From positions 1-39,440 of the forward strand of contig NZ_QJHB01000015.1 in NCBI RefSeq assembly GCF_003260275.1: 39,440 nt of DNA. Direction: 5' to 3'. Positions 16,851 through 25,499 of the stretch are shown one piece after another; position 1 is the first letter of the stretch; each line of letters starts with the position of its first letter. The DNA is from Homoserinimonas sp. OAct 916. Lineage in GTDB: Bacteria > Actinomycetota > Actinomycetes > Actinomycetales > Microbacteriaceae. The notes beneath the pieces are model-generated. The model saw nothing but the letters and a program-made list of their open reading frames with translations, searched no databases and had not been told where the DNA came from. A program made the translations under genes and the position numbers.

Positions 16851-17105
16851 GGTGGATCGGTGCCGGTCGGTTTTGACTTTCGCGAGGCCGGTAAATTTGG
16901 CTTGATAGCGGCGGATGTCGCGGGCCAGCTCAGCCAGGTTGAGCCGGTCTCGGCGATTCCATAGTCCGGCTTATTGGGAGGGTGAGAGCACGCTGGCGTC
17001 CAGGAGTCTGTCGAGTGGGGTGGCGGGGTGTCGTAGATCCGTCGACGGCGGCCGTTGCGGTCTTGACCGTTCCCCTTTTCGCGGGCATAGTACGTGAATC
17101 TCGTC
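16851..17105 (-). pseudogene. C-terminal remnant of an IS481/rve-type transposase
   Basis: On the minus strand I read FTYYAREKGNGQDRNGRRRR, then after a frame change HPATPLDRLLDASVLSPSQ, a stop (TAA at 16971-16973) and LWNRRDRLNLAELARDI followed by KFTGLAKVKTDR. This is the typical C-terminal tail of DDE integrase-type transposases (YDTPATPLDRLL and so on). The catalytic part is missing. One frameshift and one stop show that it is dead. Confidence 0.6.
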
Positions 17106-17180
17106 GACACCTTGTGCGACCGGAGCGACAAGACCATAATGAGTGCATGATGCCTGGCCCCGTTGCGATGTGGCCCCCCG

Positions 17181-17936
17181 ATGACTAGGGACTCTGATGG
17201 GACCAAAACCGCGACCAAGTCGCATGGCAAGCGCTGGGTACAGGCAGGCGCCGGACTTGTGACAGCTGGATTCCTCGGCGCCGTCGGTACGAGCATTTTT
17301 GGGTGGTGGGGAGATGCGATCGACACTCGTGCGCCGCTGAACGCCCACGTTGATCTTATCGATACGAGTTGCCAGAGCGTCGTGGTCGACGCAACCACTC
17401 GGGCGGGCCTCGAGACCAATTCGGAACCCACGATCGAGTGGGCGCTCGAAAGGGGTGGCGGGGCCTGGTCACAGGGTAGCGTGAAGGTAGTTGTGCAGGG
17501 ACGGTCGGATGCGGCCGTCGTGCTCCAGCGCTTCGTGGTCAGCGACGTAGTGCGATCGGAGTTACCTGCTGCTCCGACAATAGTCTCGCACTGCGATCCA
17601 GCCCCCCGTGGGGCCGACGCAGGCCTGCCGCCGAGGTATTACTCGCTCGACCTGGACGCTGACGTGCCGCGTGTCGTGCTCACCGAGGGAACACCCGACT
17701 TGGAGGTTGTGGAGTTCCCCTATCAGGTGTCGGCATCGGACTCGGAAGTCTTCTTCGTGTCAACCAAACACTCGCAGCAAGCCTGTCGATGCCGATGGCG
17801 GCTCGGCATCGAGTGGATCAGTGGGGACGACTCCGGCGTGCTTGACCTTGGATTGATCGACACGATCGTCGCGCCAGACGCGCCGTACTATAAGTGGGCC
17901 GCCGGAAAGTGGATTGGGCCCTACACCCTCGACTGA
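17181..17936 (+). CDS. Hypothetical protein with one N-terminal membrane span
   Basis: 251 residues from ATG 17181; the frame could start at TTG 17163. Neither has a clear ribosome site. A basic N-terminus is followed by one hydrophobic segment (WVQAGAGLVTAGFLGAVGTS, ~residues 20-40) and a soluble part with a Cys in IDTSCQSVVV and a CRC motif (SQQACRCRW) near the C-terminus. The topology suggests that the soluble part lies outside the cell. I do not recognise a family. It is the only intact-looking gene of module B, between two transposase remnants, so it is either the cargo or a survivor. Confidence 0.6.
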   Translation: MTRDSDGTKTATKSHGKRWVQAGAGLVTAGFLGAVGTSIFGWWGDAIDTRAPLNAHVDLIDTSCQSVVVDATTRAGLETNSEPTIEWALERGGGAWSQGSVKVVVQGRSDAAVVLQRFVVSDVVRSELPAAPTIVSHCDPAPRGADAGLPPRYYSLDLDADVPRVVLTEGTPDLEVVEFPYQVSASDSEVFFVSTKHSQQACRCRWRLGIEWISGDDSGVLDLGLIDTIVAPDAPYYKWAAGKWIGPYTLD

Positions 17937-18319
17937 GAAGGTGACCGTATCGTTGACGCGGGCGGAAACTTGGGCGTCGGCAACCCGTGCACGTGGGCGC
18001 TCAAGAGTACTGGGGTGCTCAACCCCAAGTATCAGACGCCTCACCGTGAGCCGCTTGGGAACGCTCTTATCTACGGAGGATCGGTCTCGCCAAGTAAGGC
18101 ATGACAGTGCGTTACCGGCTGACGCCGGCGCGAAAGATCTTGCTGATGCTCGGCGCTTGGGCTTAGGTGGTTGGGTATGTCGAGGCCCGAAATCTGCCGC
18201 AGCAACGGCACCCGATCTCCTGGGCGTTGCTGCCACGCTGGATAATCGCGGCCTGCCCGCAAGATCATCTGTAGCAAACTGGGAACACTCCGAACAAGGC
18301 CACATCTCGAAGTAGGTGG
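17937..18319. other. Unassigned stretch right of the membrane protein
   Basis: Open frames exist on both strands but none resembles a known family, and no terminator is obvious. It is probably decayed sequence running into the IS3 remnant. Confidence 0.35.
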
Positions 18320-18760
18320 AGCCACATGTACATAGATCGGTGGATGTTGAGCAGTTCCTGGGGTTTGAGGGTCGCGAGCTCGAGGTCCTCGATTGACTTC
18401 CACGGCCCCGGGCGTGCGGGGCCCTGCACGAGTTCACTCTTGTAGTATCCATTGACCGTTTCGGCCAGGGCATTGTCAAAACTGACCCCGACCGAACCGA
18501 TCGAAGGAACAGCGCCGATTTCGGCCAGGCGTTCACCGCAGCGAATAGACGAAAATTGCGCTCCCGCATCGATATGGCACCGCAGCCCGGGTAAGTTCGC
18601 ACCGCGGGACAAACGGGCCATCTCGATCGCATCCAGCACCATCGGGGTGCGCATGTGGGAGGCGACCCGCCACCCCAGCCCGGGACTGTGGACGCGTTCG
18701 CGGGGTGGCATGTGCGAACCAACCCAGGAACGGACGTGCCCAAAGGTGTGACAGGACACA
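18320..18760 (-). pseudogene. Truncated IS3-family transposase (OrfB C-terminal part)
   Basis: The minus strand reads GWRVASHMRTPMVLDAIEMA, CHIDAGAQFSSIRCGERLAE, IGAVPSIGSVGVSFDNALAE, TVNGYYKSELV and GPWKSIEDLELATL, the rve domain of an IS3-family transposase including the second Asp region (HIDAGAQF) and the final Glu (NALAET). The N-terminal half and OrfA are missing. After LELATL the usual end (WVHWHNTQRLH...) is replaced by unrelated residues. It is a fragment, and no terminal inverted repeats were found. Confidence 0.8.
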
Positions 18761-19023
18761 CATCGCCATACAACCGCAAGAAGTAGGAAAAGTTCACGTC
18801 GATGGACTGGGGCTTCGAAGCGAACATCGCAGTCAGGCTTGATGCGGACGTTCCCGCGCAGCGACGATTCCCCGGGATTGCCGTTGCCGCATCAATCAGC
18901 GTTCCGATTGGAAGCGCTGCGACAGGGTGAGCCGGAACCGGTGACTCAAACCGTTTTGCGAAATCGAGGATGAGCGACGACGACCGCAACTCCTGCGCAG
19001 CCTGATGCCACTGGGCCGATCGA
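18761..19023. other. Unassigned sequence between IS3 remnant and shared flank
   Basis: No recognisable gene. One long minus frame crosses it, but its translation lacks transposase motifs and looks random. Confidence 0.35.
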
Positions 19024-19257
19024 GAGTGCTCTAAACCCCTTGACCCTGGGTTAGTAACGATAAATCTCCGCCGATAGCCTATGGACGCCAAAGCCCGGAA
19101 TCCCGGGGCAGAAGGCGCCCAGGCGTAGACCCCAAGACGACAGCGCGGCCCCGTTTCCGCGCCACAATGCACAGAATTGGTCCCCTTCTGGTCCCCTGCC
19201 TGTTAAGAGGAACGAAAAATCCCGGCGAGATTCGCGGTCTCACCGAGACTTTTATCT
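19024..19257. repeat. Shared left-flank block, right end of module B
   Basis: Resembles 34454-34694 over its length. Shared landmarks in the same order are aaaccccttgaccc, tttccgcgccaca, ggtcccc-ttctggtcccc (19179-19196) and tctcacc-gacttttat just before the core. It also ends with a hairpin next to the att core. Interpreted as the right end shared by modules B and C. Confidence 0.65.
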
Positions 19258-19292
19258 GTCGGGCTGACAAGATTTGAACTTGCGACCCCTTG
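19258..19292 (-). repeat. Attachment-site core: tRNA-Pro 3' half, copy 3
   Basis: Identical over 35 bp to copies 1 and 4. Here tRNA identity continues on the right through the whole anticodon loop (minus strand CTGGGGG before TCAAG), so it covers the tRNA from the GGG anticodon to the end. It separates module B from module C. Confidence 0.8.
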
Positions 19293-19425
19293 ACCCCCAG
19301 GTAGCCCGAAGAGCCCAGATCGTTGATATTCCGGGGCGCAGCGCTCCGCAGAAGGCCTCAATTCACGTCATTCATTGCATGGTTTGCATGATTTTGGTCC
19401 CCTTTTGGTCCCCTTTTGGTCCCGG
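19293..19425. repeat. Shared right-flank arm block, left end of module C
   Basis: Same block as 16081-16205, with three ggtccc words at 19396-19423 and the attcattgcatgg cluster before them. Confidence 0.65.
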
Positions 19426-19499
19426 GCAGACTGATGGCAGCCAACTGGATCATGAGGTGAGACACGATGGTCGAGAACACTGCCCCAAGTTCCGCTTTC

Positions 19500-19795
19500 G
19501 CGCCGAGTCATTCGACTCGACTTACCGCAGTGACGCTATCGTCTCCGTTATGGAAGGTGTCGTCTGCCGGACTGCGTTGCTGAGTGGCGAGATGAATGCG
19601 CTGCCGATGACAGGGAAACCAGGGCTCTCGTCCAGTCGAAGAACGGCGGAGCGCACGCCTTCGCGCACGACCCGCACACCGTGGGCCTAATCGCTGCCGC
19701 CCAGCTATTGCACTTCGGCCTGGAGCAGCTATCCGGCGATGTGATGTTCATGCTTCTGCCGAGTGACCTGAGACGGTCGGTGCACTGCACACCCA
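19500..19795 (+). pseudogene. Relic of an M20-family peptidase/amidohydrolase gene
   Basis: In one frame I read VVCRTALLSGEMNALPMTGK, which matches the M20 block LLRGDMDALPV. After a frame change near 19620 comes SKNGGAHAFAHDPHTVGL, LIAAAQLLHFGLEQLSGD and VMFMLLPSD, which matches HACGHDxHTA...LLxxxxxxLxGDVxFxFQP. The metal-binding His/Asp of AHDPH remain but the Cys-Gly is lost. The gene lacks both ends and has at least one frameshift. M20 amidohydrolases open acyl-amino acids, so the gene may once have belonged with the catabolic operon next to it. Confidence 0.65.
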
Positions 19796-19872
19796 CATCT
19801 CCTGGAGGTTTGACTTCTTCGGCGAGTCGCTCTTGCCTATCACCGTGTTCCCGGGTTAGGCATCATTCTGAA

Positions 19873-20370
19873 TTACGACGCCGGCGATATCGGGTGGTCT
19901 TCCCACGCTTGATCGGGCACCGAAGCGGCTCCCAGAGACACCCACACATCCTCATGAATGTGCACGACCTTCCACCTGCCGCCCTCACGCCGCAATAACG
20001 CGGTGTTCCGGGAGAGCTCCGGCGCGCACGGCCGCCCCTGTCGGTCGGCCAAATCCACCCGTAGCCAGTACGCAACAAGAACGCTGTCGCCATTGCCGAA
20101 CGCCCGCGGATTGACCATAGCGACATCGGTCTCGACGTGCCCGCTTCCGTCTGCACTACGCTGCGAGCGCACCACGTTAAGCTCGTCAAGGCCCACGATC
20201 AGGTCGGCGTGCACGGAGTCAAACATCGTAAGATCAGCGGACAAAACCGCGTCGATCCCTGAAGGGTCCCCCGCCTGATAGGCCTTGTACATGCCTCGCA
20301 ACACATCGATGGCAGCGGTCTGCGCCTGGAGCCCCACAGTGCTCTCCCGCCTGCGGGCGCCGTCAGTCAT
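19873..20370 (-). CDS. NTF2/SnoaL-like small protein
   Basis: 165 residues. The layout fits the NTF2-like cone fold: N-terminal helices (AAIDVLRGMYKAYQAGD), LSADLTMFDSV, LDELNVVRSQR, then strands ending in GRWKVVHIHEDVW. Relatives include ketosteroid-isomerase-like and DUF4440 proteins that act on small molecules or serve as ligand-binding partners. Its ATG overlaps the stop of the HyuB gene (ATGA), so it is the last gene of the catabolic operon and is translated with it. A role as a helper enzyme for the hydantoinase-type products is possible but not shown. Confidence 0.8.
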   Translation of the reverse strand: MTDGARRRESTVGLQAQTAAIDVLRGMYKAYQAGDPSGIDAVLSADLTMFDSVHADLIVGLDELNVVRSQRSADGSGHVETDVAMVNPRAFGNGDSVLVAYWLRVDLADRQGRPCAPELSRNTALLRREGGRWKVVHIHEDVWVSLGAASVPDQAWEDHPISPAS

Positions 20371-22094
20371 TGCCGGAGTCGAGCCGTGCGTATTTCACGC
20401 GTCGCGCTCTCATCGACCGTGAAATGGTCTGAATCGACCACCACGCCATAGGCGCGCGCGGCGGCATCTATCGAGACAAAGCCATTGCGTACATCGTGCG
20501 CGACCTTCGCCGGGTCGCGCCGGAACGGATCCCCATATCCGCCTCCACCACCTGTGTTGTTGGCGAGTACCTCCCCTGCCTCGAGATGGTTGTAGCTGCC
20601 GCCCTGGCGCACCTCCCTCGGCGTGCCCGGATTCAGCACGATCTGATTCGGTACGCCCTCAGCCCCACCGGCCACCCCCCAGGGTGGCGACTTCGTCTTG
20701 TACACGATGCAGATCGCCGTCGAGGGTGCGGTGAACCGATACACGCGGCTCACCCCGACGCCCCCGCGATACTCCCCCGGCCCACCGGTGTCCGGCCGGT
20801 ACCCGTAGTGATCAATCACCATCACCGACTTGCTCTCGAGCACCTCAACAGGATTATTTCGGCATCCCGGTTCCGTGATGTGCATGATTCCGTCTTCACC
20901 GTCACCCGCGGAATGTGCGCCAAAGCCGACCGCCTCGTTGGTCGCCTCAAGCCATGCTTCACCAGTGCGCGGGTTCACGCCCAGTCCCATCATCGAGCAG
21001 AGGTCGCCGCCTGAACAAGCGGGCACCAGATCGGGCATACCCTTGGCGAGTGCTTTCAGAACAACCTCACCTGCGAGGATGCTCGTCCACATTGTGAACG
21101 TTGGCATTGGGGGCACCGCGTGCATGACGCTGCCCGGTTCGGTCACGACCCGCAACGGGGCAAAATTTCCAGCGACCACCGGTGAATCGGGTGTCGTCAT
21201 GGACTTGAAGATCAGGCAGCACAGTGCTTGCGTGTCACCGACCGGAACGTTGATCGGCCCCTTTGTCCCTGGGGCGCTTCCGCTCCAGTCGACCACAAAC
21301 TCATCGTCAGTGATGGTCACGGTGACGTTCAGCTTCACCATGGTGTCGAGGTCAACCCCATCACTATCGACGAAGTCGAAGGCGCTCCATGTGCCCTTCG
21401 GCAATTCCGCAAGCGCCAGCCGGGCCAGCTTCTCGCCATGGGCATTGATCTCCGCCATCGCCTCACGTAGCGTGTCGTTGCCATACTTCACAGCGATCTC
21501 CCGGAGTCGTTTCTGCCCCGTGTAGCATGCGGAGACTTGCGCCTGAATATCTCCGATCGTGCGTTCTGGCATACGTGAGTTGTACCGAATGATATTGAAT
21601 ATGTCATCGCATTGCTGTCCACCTCGATACAGGCGCACGACCGGGAAGAAAATACCCTCCTGATACATGTCGGTCGAATCGAGCACGTAGCCGGCATCCT
21701 TCTGCTTGAGGTCGAGCACGTGTACTCGACACGTAACGAACCCGATGATCTCACCATCGTGATATGCCGGCGCGAGCACCAACGGGTCAAGCGTGTGCGC
21801 CGACGACCAGTAAGGGTAGTTGACGATGAACACGTCGCCCTCACCGAACGCCTCAATACCAAGAAACTCGATTGCCTTCTTGAGTCCGTAGTCATTTCCG
21901 CGGGTGAATTCGGCGACGCCCGGTACGTCTGCCACGACATCACCGTTGGTGTCATGAATGCCGAGGCCATAGTCATGTATCTCATACACCACTGTGTTGT
22001 AGGCCGTACGGCAGAGGTTGCGCGCCATCTCATCGGCGGCGGCAATGACGCCATGGCGGATGACTTCGATTGTGATGGGATCGGTGTGTTTCAT
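20367..22094 (-). CDS. Hydantoinase B/oxoprolinase-family subunit
   Basis: 575 residues from ATG 22094, whose A is shared with the stop of the preceding gene (TGATG), with GGAGG about eight bases upstream. The family blocks are clear: ITIEVIRHGVIAAADEMARN at the N-terminus, VFIVNYPYWSSAHTLD, DIQAQVSACYTGQKRL, VDWSGSAPGTKGPINVP, and the C-terminal glycine-rich GEVLANNTGGGGGYGDPF. HyuB works with HyuA, the partner just upstream, in ATP-dependent opening of hydantoins, 5-oxoproline or related cyclic amides; acetone carboxylase-like enzymes also belong to this superfamily. The full length seems present. The substrate is unknown. Confidence 0.95.
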   Translation of the reverse strand: MKHTDPITIEVIRHGVIAAADEMARNLCRTAYNTVVYEIHDYGLGIHDTNGDVVADVPGVAEFTRGNDYGLKKAIEFLGIEAFGEGDVFIVNYPYWSSAHTLDPLVLAPAYHDGEIIGFVTCRVHVLDLKQKDAGYVLDSTDMYQEGIFFPVVRLYRGGQQCDDIFNIIRYNSRMPERTIGDIQAQVSACYTGQKRLREIAVKYGNDTLREAMAEINAHGEKLARLALAELPKGTWSAFDFVDSDGVDLDTMVKLNVTVTITDDEFVVDWSGSAPGTKGPINVPVGDTQALCCLIFKSMTTPDSPVVAGNFAPLRVVTEPGSVMHAVPPMPTFTMWTSILAGEVVLKALAKGMPDLVPACSGGDLCSMMGLGVNPRTGEAWLEATNEAVGFGAHSAGDGEDGIMHITEPGCRNNPVEVLESKSVMVIDHYGYRPDTGGPGEYRGGVGVSRVYRFTAPSTAICIVYKTKSPPWGVAGGAEGVPNQIVLNPGTPREVRQGGSYNHLEAGEVLANNTGGGGGYGDPFRRDPAKVAHDVRNGFVSIDAAARAYGVVVDSDHFTVDESATREIRTARLRQ

Positions 22095-24274
22095 CAATTC
22101 GCCTCCTGGTGAACTTCTGTCTGATCGACTTCGGCCGGTTCGACATTGGTCTGCTCAACCCTGTCCGGCCGCGCCGCCACTGAGATGATGAGTTCGCCAT
22201 AGCGACCGACAGTGAGCGTGTCGCCCGTGTGCATCACGGTGGTGGCGGTGTGCTCCGTGACGACGGCCGGGCCCTCGATCACGTCTCCTCCGCAAAGTTG
22301 CTCACGCACGTACAGCGCATAGTCCTCGCCGCCATCATCTCGCAGGTACACTCGGCGTCGCCCGGCAACCTGCACCTGACCGCTGCCTGCCTCGACCTCG
22401 GATAGCGACGGTTTGGCTATGATCCCGGCGGCGTGCACGCGCAACGTGGTGATCTCGATTGGATCGGTCATCACGTGACCGTAGTGCCGTTCATGAGCTT
22501 CGGCAAACCGCCGCGAAAGCTCATCGGCGAAACCTCGAGGCGGCGAGCCCACTTCCAGCCCGGGCGGGCACTCGAGGGTCACAGAGTGCTCCTGCCCGGT
22601 GTAGCGCACATCGATCATGCGACGCGTCCGTCGGTCGTCGGGGCCGAAAGACTCCTCAGCAAGGACCTGGGTGGCCGTCTTTTCCATTGACTGGAACTCG
22701 GCGGACACGACGCCAAGGTCAGCGTCGGCGACCGCCATCACCGCGGTGCGGGCGAAGTCATGCTGCACATCTGCCATCAACATGCCCAACGCTGAGAACG
22801 CGCCCGAGCCGGGTGGTACCACCACTTTCGGTATTCCTAGCTCCCGCGCGACTTCGATGGCGACGAGCCCGCCGCCGCCGCCGAACGAAAGCAGCGCGAA
22901 GTCCTTCGGGTCGAGGCCAAGTTCTACGGTGATGCCACGCACCGCTCCCATAATTTTCGCACTTGAGATACGCATCACGCCGCGAGCAAGCTCGGGCAAG
23001 TCCACGCCCATTCTTTCCGCGATCGGTCGGAGTGCGTGCTTTGCGAGCCCAGCATCGAGAGTAAGTGTGCCGCCGAGTGGCGTGTCGGAGCCGAGGTAGC
23101 CCAGGACGAGCGCGGCGTCGGTGAACGTCGGTTCGACGCCGCCGCGTGCGTATGCCGCAGGTCCAGGTACGGCTCCCGCGCTCTGCGGCCCGACCTGCAA
23201 GGCACCGGCTGGGTCGAGCCAGACTAGCGACCCGCCCCCGGCGCCGATTGTCTGGATGTTCAACGATGGAGTGTTAATTGGCAGACCTTCGAACTCAGCG
23301 CCCTGGTAGAGCAGCGGTTCGCCACCGACTATCAGCGAGGCGTCGAGGCTTGTACCGCCCATGTCAATCGTTATCAAGTTGGGCAGGTTGACCAGTCGTG
23401 AAAACGCTGCCGCGCCCACAACTCCCCCCGCTGGCCCGGAGAGGATGAGGTTCACTGGTTGTTCGCGCGCGGTGCTCGCGGTCATTGCCCCGCCGCCGGA
23501 GCGCGACATGAAAAAGCGTCCACTAAAGTGATTGTCGGCCAATTCGCCTTCGAGGTCATGCAAGTAGCCGCGCATTATGGGTTTGATGTAGGCGTCGAGT
23601 ACGGCTGTGCTGGTGCGTTCGTACTCCCGGTACTCGCGCGAAAGCTCGTGCGAAAGCGTCACCTCAATGTCACCGGTAATCTCACGCAGGATTTCGCGCA
23701 TTTTCAGTTCGTGCGTCGGGTTTGCATACGAGTGCAAGAACGCAACTGCTACCGACTCGTAACCACGGTCGACGATCTCGGCGGCGACAGCGCGGGCATC
23801 GGCTGCATCCAACTCGGTGCCGATGCTGCCGTCGAAGTAACTGCGCTCGGTAACCTCGAAGGTGTCACTTCGCTCGAGCAGTGCCTTAGGTTTGCGATAC
23901 TTGATGTCGTACATGGGTTTGCGGTCAGTACGCCCGAGCAGGTACACATCGCGAAAACCGCGCGTCGAGATGATCGCGGTGCGTGCCCCGGTGCGGGTCA
24001 GCAGACAATTGACTCCGAGTGTGGTTCCGTGGTTGAACATAGCCACGCTCTCCAGTGGCGCCTGCGCGTACCGGAATGCGTCCAGTACGCCGCGTGTGGG
24101 CGTATTCGGAGTCGTCGGAACCTTTTCGAACCTCATGTGACCGGTCGATGGCACGAGCGTGACCACGTCGGTGAAGGTGCCGCCGACGTCAATTGCGACG
24201 CGGACTGGTTCGGACACGTAGTCGGCGGCACTGCGCGTGTCCTCCGCAGCATGATCCCCGGATGTGTGGTTCAT
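22094..24274 (-). CDS. Hydantoinase A/oxoprolinase-family subunit (long form)
   Basis: 726 residues. An actin-like ATPase fold opens with VAIDVGGTFTDVVTL (~residues 26-40). It is followed by NHGTTLGVNCLLTRTGA, FLHSYANPTHE, NLILSGPAGGVVGAAAFS, the second phosphate loop ITIDMGGTSLDASLI, and FGGGGGLVAIEVARELGIPK with VVVPPGSGAFSALGMLMAD. It is the ATP-binding half of the HyuA-HyuB pair and is coupled to hyuB by a one-base overlap. A GGGAGA ribosome site stands just upstream, immediately before the G-rich tandem repeat that separates it from the transporter genes. This is the second HyuA-type gene in the module; the other, at 29981-31543, is shorter. Confidence 0.95.
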   Translation of the reverse strand: MNHTSGDHAAEDTRSAADYVSEPVRVAIDVGGTFTDVVTLVPSTGHMRFEKVPTTPNTPTRGVLDAFRYAQAPLESVAMFNHGTTLGVNCLLTRTGARTAIISTRGFRDVYLLGRTDRKPMYDIKYRKPKALLERSDTFEVTERSYFDGSIGTELDAADARAVAAEIVDRGYESVAVAFLHSYANPTHELKMREILREITGDIEVTLSHELSREYREYERTSTAVLDAYIKPIMRGYLHDLEGELADNHFSGRFFMSRSGGGAMTASTAREQPVNLILSGPAGGVVGAAAFSRLVNLPNLITIDMGGTSLDASLIVGGEPLLYQGAEFEGLPINTPSLNIQTIGAGGGSLVWLDPAGALQVGPQSAGAVPGPAAYARGGVEPTFTDAALVLGYLGSDTPLGGTLTLDAGLAKHALRPIAERMGVDLPELARGVMRISSAKIMGAVRGITVELGLDPKDFALLSFGGGGGLVAIEVARELGIPKVVVPPGSGAFSALGMLMADVQHDFARTAVMAVADADLGVVSAEFQSMEKTATQVLAEESFGPDDRRTRRMIDVRYTGQEHSVTLECPPGLEVGSPPRGFADELSRRFAEAHERHYGHVMTDPIEITTLRVHAAGIIAKPSLSEVEAGSGQVQVAGRRRVYLRDDGGEDYALYVREQLCGGDVIEGPAVVTEHTATTVMHTGDTLTVGRYGELIISVAARPDRVEQTNVEPAEVDQTEVHQEAN

Positions 24275-24288
24275 AGGTCTCCCGACTG

Positions 24289-24380
24289 GTGGGGTCTTGG
24301 GTGGTGGGGTCTTGGGTGGTGGGGTCTTGGGTGGTGGGGTCTTGGGTGGTGGGGAGTCTTGGGTGGCGTGGCGTCTTGGG
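24289..24380. repeat. G-rich minisatellite (15-bp unit) within the operon
   Basis: The unit ggtggggtcttgggt occurs four times without change (24289-24348), then once as a 17-base variant (24349-24365) and once degenerate. The plus strand can form G-quadruplexes (repeated GGGG/GGG runs spaced by four bases). It fills almost all of the gap between the transporter ATPase stop (24402) and the HyuA start (24274). Copy number may vary and affect distal expression. Confidence 0.9.
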
Positions 24381-24401
24381 CTACGGATCGGCCCGGTGCA
24401 C

Positions 24402-25499
24402 TTACTCTTCGGGCACGAACGGCTCCACCGATTGCCCAGCAGACGAGACCGTTGGCTGCATCCCGAGCGGCTCGATTGTCAGCGGAGTACTCAAATCGAC
24501 CGACTGCGCAAGCATCTCCTCCGCTCGATGACACTCAACGAACCTGCCCGGCTCGATTTCGCGCCGCTCAGGCACTACCGTGCGGCAGATTTCGATCGCT
24601 ATCGGACAGCGCGGGTGGAACACACATCCCGGCGGCGGGTTGGCGGGGTCTGCCGGGATACCCGGCAGCACGATCCGTTCGCGGCCCTGCCCGCGGGGCA
24701 CGTCGCCCAGGACCGTTGCTGGAGGGCTCGCGCTTCCATCGTCTGCCACTTCGATCTGCAGCACCGCCGACCGCAGTGCGGCCGAATACGGATGAGCAGG
24801 CCGTGCGAGCACCTGGTCGGTCGGGCCGCTCTCGACCACGCGCCCCAAATACAACACATAGACCTGCTCGCAAAGGCGCTCCACCACGGCTAGGTTATGC
24901 GAGATCAATAGGTATGCCAGTTGGCGCTCTTCACGTAGCGTGTCGACCAGGTCGAGGATCTTTGCCTGCACGGTGACGTCGAGCGCACTCGTTGGTTCGT
25001 CGAAAACCATCACCCGCGGTCGCACGGCGAGCGCACGGGCGATTGACACGCGCTGCCGCTGCCCGCCCGACAGCTGATGTGGCAGCCGGTGGCCGTGTTC
25101 CGCGTCGAGGCCGACCTCGCGCAGCAGGCGCACCACCTCATCTTTTCGTTCGGCAGCGGGCACAATATTGTGCGCGCGCAGTACCTCCGCAATTGCCTCT
25201 CCCACGCGCATCCGTGGGCTCAAACTGCCGTCGGCATCCTGCATCACGATCTGGATCGTGCGCCGGAAGTCGCGCAGCGCCGTGCCTCGCAGGTGGGAAA
25301 CATCCGTGCCGTCGAGAAGGATTCGGCCACTGGTGATCGGTTGCAGGGCGAGGATGGCCCGGGCGAGCGTCGTCTTGCCCGAACCGCTCTCGCCGACGAG
25401 TCCGACCCCGAACGGGCCGTTCGGCACCAACAGGTCCACGCCGGCCACAGCGGTGACCGCACCGTACCGAATAACGACTTCTTTGGCCTCAAGCATCAC
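24402..25499 (-). CDS. Oligopeptide/dipeptide-type ABC transporter ATPase (OppF/DppF-like)
   Basis: 365 residues. Walker A GESGSGKTT (~36-44), Q-loop region IQIVMQDADGSLSPRM, signature LSGGQRQR, Walker B VMVFDEPTSALD and switch His in LLISHNLAV are all present. The C-terminus carries the oligo_HPY extension (PPPGCVFHPRCPIAIEICR). It starts at GTG 25499 or ATG 25496; GGAGAG precedes both, and both overlap the stop of the preceding gene. It powers the importer together with the second ATPase. The C-terminal tail is slightly extended, and the tandem repeat begins right after its stop. Confidence 0.93.
   Translation of the reverse strand: MMLEAKEVVIRYGAVTAVAGVDLLVPNGPFGVGLVGESGSGKTTLARAILALQPITSGRILLDGTDVSHLRGTALRDFRRTIQIVMQDADGSLSPRMRVGEAIAEVLRAHNIVPAAERKDEVVRLLREVGLDAEHGHRLPHQLSGGQRQRVSIARALAVRPRVMVFDEPTSALDVTVQAKILDLVDTLREERQLAYLLISHNLAVVERLCEQVYVLYLGRVVESGPTDQVLARPAHPYSAALRSAVLQIEVADDGSASPPATVLGDVPRGQGRERIVLPGIPADPANPPPGCVFHPRCPIAIEICRTVVPERREIEPGRFVECHRAEEMLAQSVDLSTPLTIEPLGMQPTVSSAGQSVEPFVPEE

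Noticed and set aside
16784-17431. Minus-strand frame of 215 codons in module B
   Set aside because: Overlaps the membrane-protein gene and contains the transposase tail only in part and with a frame change; reported as a remnant instead.
17760-19172. Long minus-strand frame of 470 codons
   Set aside because: It crosses the real IS3 fragment in a different frame and its translation (runs of S, R, P, W, C) looks like a GC-rich shadow.
23459-24976. Long plus-strand frame of 505 codons
   Set aside because: Antisense to the HyuA and ABC ATPase genes, runs through the minisatellite and has no domain; a shadow.
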